A stretch of 64,000 nucleotides of DNA from Eumeta japonica. Lineage: Eukaryota > Arthropoda > Insecta > Lepidoptera > Psychidae. The DNA is taken from positions 62,001-126,000 of the forward strand of contig BGZK01001262.1 of the NCBI GenBank assembly GCA_005406025.1, given 5' to 3'. Position numbers and translations under genes: made by a program. Of this stretch, positions 11,701-24,700 are shown in pieces (position 1 is the stretch's first letter; every line of letters starts with the position of its first letter). The notes under the pieces were generated by a model. That model made no database searches and was not told where the DNA came from. It saw only the letters and a program-made list of their open reading frames with translations.

Positions 11701-14700
11701 TCAACCTCTGGCTTTCAAATACTTTGAAGCGACAAGAAAGTGGTAAGAAATTATTTTTCTTTATTACTTTAATTTATGATACGCATATTGAGTATTTCAA
11801 ATCTGGTCGAAAATCCATTGAGGATTTGAAAAGTAGACCGTGCTATGTTCTTATATTAAAATTTAAAAAGCTATTGCTATATAAGTCTATTAATCACGGG
11901 GATCTATGTCTACTCATGAGGTCTCCTTGACGGATCGGACTAGCGCAATTATAGGCTACTGTATATATATATGGTTTCAGAGAAAGCTTACGCTCAGCAT
12001 GGGTCACTGGATTGGTTGTAAAAGAAATAGCTCTAAATACGATTTCCTTCTCGGAGGACGATCGCACGTGCTGTTATAAACTATCTACCTCGTCCTGCAC
12101 GCAGTTCATCCCGCGTGGTCTGCTCCCATGACGCACCGACCGATAACGCTTTGGCACACGGCGTTACAATCGCTTTAAAAGACAAACGCACTACCGCGCC
12201 AGGGCAGAGACGCGTTTATTGTTATTAATATTCTCTTTAATGCGAACTTAATGTGACTTAACAGGAGTTTTGAATCAAATAAAACCTACGAATAACCGCA
12301 CAATGAACTTTGCTGCTTCATCTGTACCAAACATATTGAACTCTTATCGGCGACATATAAATTAATTTTCCTTAATATTCATTTAAAAACTACTCACTTT
12401 ACCCAAATTACCGGCTGTTAGGTGTGTACGGTCCAACTTCAAATCGAAATCAACGCAAACGGGCCACACGTCCTTGTTGAAATCGAAAGGCTTCGACACG
12501 TACACTATAGCGATGTCGTCCTGGAAGTTGGTCTGTACGCCTCGAAACCTTTTAGGGATCACGATGTCGTTCACCTGAAAGACAAAACGATACTTAGGAA
12601 CTATACTTAGGAACTATAATTAAAGATGTAGCTGACGTCATTATTAACTAATATTCTAAGTATGGACATTTGTGCGTTTGTATGTCAAATCAAATCAAAT
12701 CAAATCCAAAAGATATCTATTTCCTAGCTAATGAAATTACACTTGAAACACATCATTATTCAATTCTATTCGACATTACCACCCATTTCAAATGCTGATT
12801 CACCTGGAGAAGAATGGGTAAGAAGCTTAAGGCTTCCTCTTTTTTTACTCATCAATACAAAGCATTGAGTAACAGCTAGTGAACAAAGTAAGCCTCTCAA
12901 AATCTTACAAACATACAATTACAAAACATACAAAAAAACATACAATTTTTTTAATGTTTAAAAAAAATAAATGGATGATAAACGGTTATAGAGATAGAAA
13001 TGTAATCTGCAGATGTATTTTCATATTTCTGATGAAACTTTTTTTGTCATGAAGATTCGTTTAGCCAAAGAAGAGTTTGTAAGATTAAAAAACATACATT
13101 TTTTTGTGTGTCATAGGCATGCCTAACATTCTGAAGTGAGCAGTGTCAAAAATGCAAAATTAGCGTGTCACTATTTTGATAATCAAGACATGTGTTGTGA
13201 CGAGTTCAGAAATATATTAGGTTCTTTATTAGGTTTTTACCGTACGACTGTCTATTCAAGGTCCATTTATCTAAACAGAGTATTTCATATTTATAAATTT
13301 ACTCAATCAGATTGTTGATCATGATAATTTTACATGCATTTCAGTATACGTATTCCCAAATTTGGAGTCAAAATATATGATAATAGTTCTGGCCGCAGCA
13401 TTAAATCATCGCCAAAACTGTATTTTGTTATTCAAGTTTCGACATGTTGATTTGCACGTATGAGTGTCTTCATCTTGTGTAACTAACTGCTTAAACGACC
13501 GACATGTTATGACTCTTACTGTTTCTAGCAAGGCGAACGTTTTGTTTGCAATCGGCTAAGTTTTTAAATAAATATCCGGCGCGTGTTTAACCTGAATCAC
13601 CATTTAATTTGTTGTTTTCAAATGTTCGCACCTCACTTTCTGTCCTTGTCTTTCATTGTTTCAAGTTATTGCATGCTTTGCGTCTGGATGTTGACCGTCA
13701 GTATTGAAGCACTCAAGGCATCAAAACTATAATTAATTTACGGCAATATAACTCAATATTGCTTACTCTCTTTTATTATTTTAAATAACTAATTTAAATA
13801 ATCTCCACCAACTCTTTTCGTATCTCTAAACAAACAAAAATAAAAAGTCAATTAACCAGAACGATCTTTGTAATTAAATCAAGTACAAGCCCAAGCAAAC
13901 GCAAATTAAAATGCTTCTAACACCTAAGTAACATATATATTGGCTAATACGACGATGAGTAGAAATTTAGCATTATTTAGCCTCCGAGTTGCTATGAAAT
14001 TACATTATTGCTTTTATTGCTATTGCTAGATAACATTTAAGCCAATACACAAAAATTCTTTCTCTTTAGTTGTAGTATTAAACGGGTTATATATATATAT
14101 ATAATCAGTTTCAAAACAAGATGAAAATTCTAACATCTCTTAACTGTGCTCCGAGGTCAGAGGGCGCGCTCCACGGTCGGTACAGCTTCCCCGCGGCGAC
14201 GGCGAACCGCGAACTGGGTGCCAGGCCCTCCACGTCGCTCCAGAAGCAATGGGCCGCTGAAACCGCAATGTGATCAGCACTGAGTTTATTATTCAAAGTG
14301 TATCCTGAACAGGACAGCAGACGAGAGCTGTCGACGAAAAATGTTGAGGCATTAGTGTGGTTATAACGTTTCCGGCCAATGGTTTTCCGAAGCGAAAATC
14401 TCCTATTGTAGGTTATCGAACTTAATAAGTGTTGGTTAGAGACAGACGCAGCGACTAGTCGAGTATCTTTTCTCACACAACAAACATATAATTCTAATTT
14501 TAAAGGCCCATTTTCATTCCGCCTGATGCAGCATTTATAAGATAATTGAAAACTTGACCGTTATTTGAGATATGTTATTTTAAGATAAGCATTCATCATT
14601 TTTTCCATTTGTCTATTCTTCTCTGTCTTAGTAAATCCTCTATCCTGCTCCTACAATCATACAACCGTAACCAAGAATGACTTTGGTAGCGCTCGATTGT

Positions 14701-17700
14701 TTTGTCAGTTGCATATTTTGTTTTGGGTCAACACAGGACCTAGTAAAAGTATGGTTTGCTTAAAATATCTATCTACTAGACCATAAGTTATGCTATCATA
14801 GAAAATAAATCTTGCATCAAAACAGTGGTGACAGAATTCGTGTGCTTCTTAAGTCAAACGTACAATATTATTGGCACGCCTTCAGATTATATTCCAATTA
14901 GTCATTATTTTTGGAATGTATATAAAAATTCAAATAGTATAGTACAATTTTTTTTTTTTGACTTCATTCGGTAAGTGTGAAACATTTGTGTTATCCACCA
15001 GGTATTTTGTTGCGAAAACAGTAACTGCATGTTCGTTCCCATTATATTTATTTACACAGTTATGTGCAATTCTCGTCCAGGCTAGCATTCCTTTTTGTCT
15101 ACATCTGATCTTCATTACTAGCGCTTGGTGTAGCCTTTCGTTTAATCTCGTAAAAAATTATTCGTTTACTGCTGTGAACAACGATTGGTATCGATTATCC
15201 GTTTAAATTTTTTTCAATTATTTTGAGTTGATGTGATACTCACTGATATTGATCAGTGAGTATCACAGCAGTTTCAACCGAATCTGTTACATTATTCATT
15301 AGTTTCACAAAATTATTAGCACTCTATGTTTTTGAGGTTAAAATATATGCACTTCTTGTGAAATGAGTTGACAAAAGGAATAAATATCTTTTCATGGATC
15401 AGGCGCCACCAAAACCGCCAGTCGATTCTATGAAACTATTTCAAAAGGTCCTGTGGCAGGTCCAAAGTATGACATTAAGCCATTCTTTCTCGTTCTCTTG
15501 TTTTATTTTTTATGCATATCTCACAACTTTTCAAAGATCCTTAATATTTATAGTTAATTTATTTATGGTATGTCTGTCTAAGCTTCTTTTAGATTTGTTT
15601 ATAAAACTAATGACACATGTTTTTGAATTCATCGTCAATAAGTTTTAGTGTTTTCTTCTAATATTCTTTAATACGGTACATTGTGCTGTGATATTGATTT
15701 GTTTGTTTTATTTTTCATTTTGTACATTTTTATTTTTTTCTTGATTCAGCATAATATCTTCCAATTTTATTAAGTTTACTTATACTTTGTTTATACTATT
15801 TTTCAAAAGATCATAATCACATTCATAGATTTTGCTCTTTTCCCATTTGTTTTTGATTGATTTCCTAGCATTTTCTCATTAATTATAAGCCAACGTGAAT
15901 AATCCCACAAGTCTAAGCTTACCCCTAAGAGTCTGTCTCGCCACAACTCTGAAAGGACGACACGTACTCATCATGCCCCATGAATACTTTTTTGGTTTCC
16001 TTCATTCTGCGCAACGTGGAATACGACCTGAGCGATACAGCATTAACCTTCAACCAACCTAAATTCGAGAGACATTCTATGGCCCTATATAATGATATCC
16101 AGTTCCAGTGATGTTGTCTATACTTGCCACGATGACAGAAGTTTGAAAGCAAGACCGTAGAACTAGTAATAAGAGGAGGTAAAATACTATTATTAAATGA
16201 AACTGGTGTACCACGTCTCTTAAGGAGAGATAAAGTTAAACTGGATGCTATAAGCTAATACGTAAATTAAATTCAAATCGGTACACAAAATGAAACCGAA
16301 TCATGGGCTCTTTATTGTCACTTTCTTGGAAATAATGAAAAAAACTAAACGTTTACTCATTGTTTTCAGTGCTGTCTCTCTTATTGAGAAGGCTTTTTGA
16401 TTTTCGTGGTTATTCTTTATATTTAGAAAACAATTACGTTTCATTCATTTTCAAGCAAAAGAGCAAAAGCATATAAAAACCCTCAATGAATCTAAAAGCT
16501 ATAACAAATAAATGTACCAGCCTATTAATGACATTCTAATGTCCTACAATAGAATCTGATTGTTTTAAACAAATAGAGTTAGTGTTTTAAATATCTTACG
16601 AGTATACAGATGTGATAGATCACCAACGACACAAAACTTTTCAATGTAAAATTTAATTTGTTTATATAATAAATTTGGATCATCGAAAAGATTTTTACAG
16701 TCAATGACTAAGCTTAAACATAAAAGTAATTGGTGCCTCATTTATAGGTGACCACAGCAATCATAGATAACAACTGTAGTAAATTATATTTCATATGAAA
16801 TTAAAACGAAATATAAAAATATGTAATAATAGTTGATATCTAATACCTATTAGGCTACTCATACTGAACACATTTTTTTCTAAATGAAAAGTATTTGTGA
16901 TGGAAAATATTAATCAATTATTAGCATTTTGTTAGTAAGTTGTAAAGCGTCGCCATTTTATTTATTGATGCTAATGAATCCGTATTTGTTCTAGAATAAC
17001 AAATATGAAATCGATCTATGTATCCTAGTCTGGATAGTATACGTAGAACTGATATTTAAAAACAGAAACACAAATCGAAAACATCTAAAATATTTCTCTT
17101 ATTTACAGTAGAAAAGACAAACTGGACAAAGTTTGCATTTTGTTGTGAACTGCGCTCATAAGCTAAAAGTTAATTAGAAGTAATAATTAATTTCTATAAG
17201 AAAAAATATTCGAGAGTAGAATATTACATTAACGCCATCCTGCTCGCCCCGCCATCCCTATGTTGGCAATTTTGATGTGTGTTTATATACTTTTAAATGA
17301 ATTTATTTCTTGGGGTAGAACTTTTGAAAGGCAATAAATTATTGTTTATCGATAAGAAATTATTTAAATTATTATAGAATAGTCTTCTAGACGGCTATTC
17401 AACAAGTATAAATACCGAAGCGCAAACGCAAAGAGGAGAGTTTTGTTTCTACGATAAGTGAGTTCACAGGTCAAGTGCTATCAAAGAGAAGCGTTCAAAT
17501 GGTTTCGCAGCAATTTATCAGTGCTTCTGGATATACGCCTTTTGCTTTTCTACGTGTTTTCTCTCTTCTGATCTCAATCTTCGAACTATCAATAAGGTCA
17601 TTACATAACAATATTAAAATGTCTAAGAGGGTTTTCATATCTAAGTGTTTTATTTTGTTAAAACGCAATTATACTAAAGACGCCACACAAACCGTTTTTG

Positions 17701-18639
17701 TATACTTTCCAAACTTTTTTTATAGACCTCGTAATAAAGATTCCAGAGCACGCTGCAGCAATCCATTCTACTTCGGACCAAAGCGCTATATAGTAATATT
17801 TTAACTCAAGGATTTGTAAAATCCTCGCAATAATATATTAGAAAGCTTGGAATTCTAAATGACTTGTCGCAGATAGAATCAATTTGAACATTTAAACTAA
17901 ATTTGGAATCAATCATCACCCCTAAATCTGTGTTTAATGCCTCTCTTTATCGCAATATCATTTTACGATAATAACGACGTAGGCTGACCTTTTCTGGGGA
18001 ATCTAAGCACGGCAATTCATTACTTGTTTAAAGATTGGACGGAAGAATTGTTATTTGATACGTTCTCAATTTACATTGGTAATTATTAATTATAATAATA
18101 TATGGTAAAACCATTTTATAAAATAAGTTCTGAATAATTATGTTTTAAATTAATTTAGTTTTCGAAACCATGCTTGTAAATAATAAAGGCTCGTTCTGGA
18201 AACATTTTAAATTACAATGCGTATCACCACACCAACCTGTTACCACTAGTTCGGCAGAGATAATAGAGCCGCCGCATATTTGCATGTAAGGCTTGTACAG
18301 TTTGTCATAGATGCCGACGTGCCAGGGCAACTCTCTGCTTCGCACTCTCCAGCCCCCTGCAATTGGGGCTACAGGTATTTTTCTACGATTTTTTCTTTCA
18401 GAGAGTCTTACGCCACATTCTGTGTAAATAAATAATACTATATGTGAGTATGTACCAGGTATAAGAAGGAACCAATCTGAGACAACTGATTCCGAACAGG
18501 GATCAGACACAGACACAGAACCCTAGATTGGAACATTTCGTATTAAAAAAATAGTTCCAAACCCGTATTTCACATTTAAAACTGACAATATATTTTGTTT
18601 CCATTTCTTCAAAAACTCTGTTAACTTAATTTTATATAT

Positions 18640-18729
<90 letters not shown>

Positions 18730-21700
18730 AAACATTTGTAATATTATATACTGAACACTCACGACTACGAGTCACAATTGATTTTGTGAATATAGAACCA
18801 GTTTTTTTATTTACATGTAAAGATTGATCAATAAAAAGTCTAACTAATTGAAACTTTGTATTCGTCAGAAGCTCATTTTTAAAGAAACAAATTATGTATT
18901 ATCAGACCTGCGTTAACATAGTGACAATAAAATATTTATCTTTCAGAAGTCATTATTAAGTTAACGTTATGATTACATTAATTAACCTGACCTGGTAAAC
19001 ACGCAGGTGTGTAGTTCCAATTACCATCGATACATTTCATAAGAGGTAGATCCTTGTCAGAGCTGTAATAGGGAGTATCGCAAACAGGTAGCACTTCTGC
19101 ACCGTTCGGTTCATAAAACTGGCAACCTGTTGAAAACTCTACTGAACGCCATTTCTTGCATGAATATAAAACACCAGCGTTATAATCCAAACTACAACCA
19201 CCTAAAATGAAATACAATGTTCCTCAAACACCAATTTTCGTTTTACATAAAATAAATAAAGTACTATGAGCAAATAATATCAGAATTAGTCTTTAAGGAA
19301 CTCGAAGTTGTATACACGTCTTCCATTTTATTGAATTTAACTAACGTTTTGCACAAGCCTAGATTGCACATTTTCTGATTTCCCTCATTTTCAAATTAAA
19401 ATTCAAATTTTCTCTTATTCATTAACCGTTAAATCAAGTGACAATTTAATTAATATTTTCAACAAATGCCTGAAAAACACAGCAGACCTAGAAGTAAATT
19501 CGCGTCTCCGAGTTTCAGCAACGATTACCAATATTAGGCCTCTCGACTGACTTCAATAACCACCGGCACTCAATAACAAGTCGTTGAAATAACAATTTTA
19601 ATACGTATTTACCGACACATGTAGGCAGTACATCCGACCACACTCCGTCTGAGCAATTGACATGCGCAGGTCCAACAACACCGTAGCCATCATTGCACTT
19701 GTAAAACAATCGGAGGAAAGTGTAATTTTCACTGGAACCGACGTGGACCTGCTCTAAGACATCGTAGTGGCCGTGTTCCGGGTACGCTGGTAACTCACAT
19801 GTACCTGATGCGTTTGGTGTTCTGTAAAATATCATTATATCATCAATCTTATTGATATTGTAAAACAGTTCTTAATTATTGGATTTTGTAGACCAGCTTT
19901 TCACTTCTTCAACCCTAGCACTTCCTATCCATACGTTTCATTCAAGTACGCTGTTACTTTGTTCAAATACCATGACCTTAATCTTAATGAAATTTGTTTT
20001 CTTACTTGCTTTCTAAAGAAAATCATTTATTTCGTCCACCATCGTCTGCGACTTACACGCTGACTACGCAAGTATTACCTGACAGTGGGCGTGCAGAAGA
20101 CATCCAAGGGATAGCCCATCCAATCATAGGGTTTTAAATCACAAATCAGTTAAGATTCATGATGACGATAAGCAACCATGCCTGTTATATCTGTGATTGT
20201 ACAAGCAGTTACTCTATGTTCCCTTAATACTGAGGAAGGCTTTGAAGACTTCACATGGAGATTGCAGTGCCCTTACCCTTCACGAATAATATGCAGAAAA
20301 TTACTATTTTATAGATAATTGTTATCATTTCATCATACCTCATCTATAAAAATACAGAACACCGGTTCTTTATGAAAAACGCATGGTTTGTGTACAAAAA
20401 AAAAATATACCTTTGAAATAGCACTTGTACATACCAGTCTATAATTCTTCTGACGCTCTTTCAAACGAATTTATTAATTATTTATATTTCTCAAATCGTC
20501 CCTAATTACAACTGTTTCCAATATTGTTGCCCAAAAGTTTTTTACTTTCTCTACCTATTTCACACTACTTTCTTTAAGTCTTACAATGTTTCAAGCTTTT
20601 GTCTTTCGTACTATTCGTTTTCATCCAAGATTACCATCGACATATCCATCTATAATTTTCAGGGATCTCACTGAATTTAATCGGTTTCAATTTCGAAGTG
20701 AACATTCTTAGACAATTGGTTCACATAAAGTTTTGATTTGAGGACTATTAAGTGATTTTTACCAAAGTTTGTAAAGACAAAGAAACAATTATCGTTTTCA
20801 TTCAATTTTGTTACTGAAACGAAACGAGTTATTTCATATCTTCCGCTGTATCTTAACCACTGAAATCATTTAACAAGGTAATTTTTTGTAGAATGTTTCA
20901 CCAATCAAAAACGTACAGAAGCTCTTTGATTGAATTCGGACAAGTCTGAGATATAAGCACCTCAAACGAAACCAGCGTCAATTTAATTTTGAATGAAATA
21001 TGTAGAAGCCTCCGATTCACTAATTTATAACGATTTGCATAATCTTTTTAGCAAGATGAAGTCGACTTCCTCGCTTCTTTCCTGGCTCTTATCGACATTA
21101 GAGCTATAAACATGGAAGGACTCATGTTCTACAACAACACCGCTACCTTTTCCTTACTTCTCATTCTCGAAAGTACACGGAATCATCTTTATTATCATAA
21201 ATTTCGTCATCCATCTCTCTAAGTATATTTAGAGCACCACATCGGTACCAGTCTTCACTTCACCCTTGGTGATAGCTGGCATAACTAGTCACCACAATCG
21301 ACCTAACACTGTTAAGAGCATTAACGTTGTTTAAACTGCAAAGATCGATCTTATTAAAAGAAAACTTTAATTGAATGTTATTGGTTTTTTTCCCGATATT
21401 ATTTTTGTAAGTGTTCTTCCACTAATACTCATGAGACTGCGCTATACATTTAACAATAGTAATTAGCTATTTTTCTTTATACAGCTTGAATCAATTCATA
21501 GCGCACAAAATGGAGATATGTTTAGACCCGCAATAGAAAGGTCAAAAGGAGTACAGGTACCTCGTCAGCGTTTGCACACTGAGAACGATATCAATTTTTG
21601 GTGTACTTAAAGTTGACTACACTATTTAATGAATACCGTCAATGTTTAAAATAAAATTTTTACTCTCTTTTATTATTTAATTGATGCATTACTTACATTT

Positions 21701-24700
21701 TAATATATTTTATAGCAAATAGTACCCTTTAATTTTACTGATTTACATTTCTATATTGTTTACCTTCACAGTTTCCTTTTAATTGCATTATAAAAAGCAC
21801 ACTCTTTAATTTGCATAGTTTTATTGTTAAACTGGCCACTGTATTTGATGTTGTGTCACTTTATTAGTACTTGTCATTAACCTCTATGCCTCTGCACTCT
21901 TTATGTCAGTTACGTGCAAATTTTACTCTTTCTTTTCACATATTTTCTGGGAAACTGACACCTAAGCATTATTTAAAAGTTGACCTTTACAAACCGGGAC
22001 TCTTAGCTAAAAATATATTTTTGGCAACGAGCTTATATTGGCAGAGAACAACACACTGGATATATTAGCAATAAATGAAACGTAACTTTTGCCCAATGAA
22101 GACGGAAAAGCCCCATCTCTGCCCGGGTTGACGCTCCACAGTGCTCCGAGGTCTGCCACTACCACGGCGGCTGCGACGGCAGAGTCATTTTTATGTTAGA
22201 AGGGATATTAGAGTTAGGACATGTGAACATCCATTGTGCCTGTTGACCAACACAAATGTGATTGAAGGTTAATATTAACAGCAACTAAATTACCACAAGA
22301 ATGGCTTACCGTCCTCAGTGGTTTAGTTTGGATACGTTTTTGGATGCTCTCCCTTACTCTTCAAATGCTTTAGGTAACGATGACAACTTAATTATACTTA
22401 CTGGCTGTAATATTGATCAAATAAACTCAAATAATATCAATATACTTAAATTCTCAAATTTTACTATCATTTTAAATTAAAATGATTTGAATGTATCTTC
22501 AATACAATACACTGATCAGTCAATCACTCATAGTCGTGGTTTGCTTCGATGCTCACAAAGTCTTTATCGACATTACAGGTAGTAAACAAACTAACCACGT
22601 ATTTATTGATTGTGAATGTTATTTACAAAAATCAACAGTCCCTCCTAAAGTAATATGTTTTGGACCGTTAATACCACTACGTTATACTACAATATTATAC
22701 TCCTTTGGTTTTAGGTAACTTTTATTAAAACTGCCTTCATTGAAATATTCTTAGAAATTTTCGCGAATCGCTAAAAAAGTATCGAATATCCCTTCACCGG
22801 TTTTCAGTTATTTCCATTATCAATTTCCGTACTTATTTTTTATTGGTTAAACTAAAAGGGCTGCTAGTAATTCTCACAAAACCCTGAAGAAGAATAAAAC
22901 CTTTGATATTTTTATTGTGGTTAATTTTCCTCCGCGACTTCACCCGTATGGATATAGAATGTATCCCGACATCTTTTATTTCAATTGATGATGACCTTTG
23001 ATTCAGTTGCAATAAAATTATCCCATTTTTTAATTTCCTGTAATTCACGCAGGTACTTTAAACGTGATTAAATGATATAATTTATAAAAAAAGTAACACA
23101 AATATTCTGCAGTGTTTGATAATTGAAGAATCGTCAAACAAAATTCTTTTTAGATATTATTTGACAATATTGATAAATAAACATAAAATTGTCGAGAAAC
23201 TGTCCACTCTACACGCTACCTTGGCGAATATTTTGTTCAAGGAATTTTTCGTAACTTAAAAGTGTGTGGCTTGTTCATAAAACCAATCCGTTCTGATAAA
23301 ACTGCCTAATTATAGTAATCGATTGGGCATGTGTGTGTTTGTGTTTAATAGCACAAAAACCAAAGCTCTAAAAGGCAAAAAATTTTTTGTCGTATTATTC
23401 TGATTACACAATAATTTTAGAATAATGTATGGTCTTATGTGTAAAACTAAGAAACAGCTTTCCATAAAATTAATTTTTTTGACCGTAAATTAGTACTTGG
23501 GTCGAAATTTTACATTTTTATATAATACAGCCGAACAGCGCCATTTCTCGACACTAGTTTTTTTGTAATTATTCCGAATCACTTATTAAGGGATATTAAT
23601 CCTTTTTTTTGTATTGTTTAAATATAGTTCAGTACTGTTTTATGTTATGTTAAATAGTATATTTAGTATTAGGAACTGCCTAAATCCTAAACGGCTCTAG
23701 TTGAAAATCATCACCAGAGGCCAAGCTGGTATTATGCTGAGCTGGAACCGATTCAGCATTCGAGATTCAATTAATCGTATGACTATGTAGTTTTTATTCC
23801 TACGTTATTATGGTGCAAATATTTTTTTTCTTTCATTCGTTATAAAAGCAATAAAAGTCAGTAATATATCATTGAATTAGTTCGACTTACTGCAACCGCG
23901 TGTCGGTTTCACTTCCATATCCTGATATTTCGGTAGTATCTGTAGACAAATGGACTAAATTAGGTAAAAAAGTAATATTGAAATAGATAAATACTACTTA
24001 AATTATAGTGAAAAGGCAAATTTAGGACATCTCAACATGTAACAAAGTGCTTTTGCCTGCTTAATAAAAAAAGGACTTCGTATTAATGAATATTACATCA
24101 GATCACAAATGCGACTAATAGGATAAAATATCACAGACCTATCGAGGTTATCTCCTTTAGAATACCCGCTGCGGTCAGAATGAGGAAAGAGAAAAATCCA
24201 TGCTCACTTAAACACTGTGGCGCGTCGTCATACCACGTGCCGTTCTCGCAGCGCACGCGCGCCGCCCCGACGAGGCCGTAGCCCCCGCGGCACGCGTACT
24301 CCAGGCTCGCCGACGCGCGCTCGGCGCCCGGCGCGGCGCGGGCGTCGCCGGCCACCACGTACAGCCCGTGCTCGGGGTACGGAGGCAGCTTGCAACACTC
24401 CGGATTTGCACTTGAACTGACACAAATATTGATAGTGTGAATAGAGATATAAAGTTACGTAGTGGATGTCAAGTGTTGATCAATGCTAGAAAATTGTTTT
24501 ATCTTTAATGTCCTTTCCCATAACAGATAAATAATAATTATTTAATAAATTGCACTATTTTGTAATAGATTCGGTGATCAAGTTTATAGTCACCATAGTA
24601 ACCAAATCAAATCAAAAATATGTTTATTTCATAAGTAATGAAATTACACTTGAAATACGTCATTATTTACTTCTTTTCGGTATTACCACCCATTCCAAAT

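Larger units (their letters stand above)
19822..23890 (-). other. Gene B intron 6
   Basis: Contains the LINE endonuclease fragment (21,868-22,207) and an unclassified possible transposon frame near 22,302. Region 19,900-21,800 is AT-rich with nothing I can name. The duplication boundary with copy A lies at or beyond 21,808. Confidence 0.6.

Noticed and set aside
12050..12220. GC-richer patch with E-box-like CACGTG neighbours
   Set aside because: No coding frame, repeat match or regulatory logic could be supported.
15925..16152. 75-codon minus-strand frame with HHWNWISLYRAIECL and MKETKKVFMGHDEYV
   Set aside because: Looks protein-like but no family recognised, no splice sites that fit gene B, and a single-frame observation only.
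17475..17804. 109-codon plus-strand open frame behind a TATAAATA
   Set aside because: No recognisable domain, no splice support, inside gene B intron 9; probably decayed repeat or chance.
18523..18762. 79-codon minus-strand frame of Tyr-Ile repeats
   Set aside because: Translation of a TA microsatellite.
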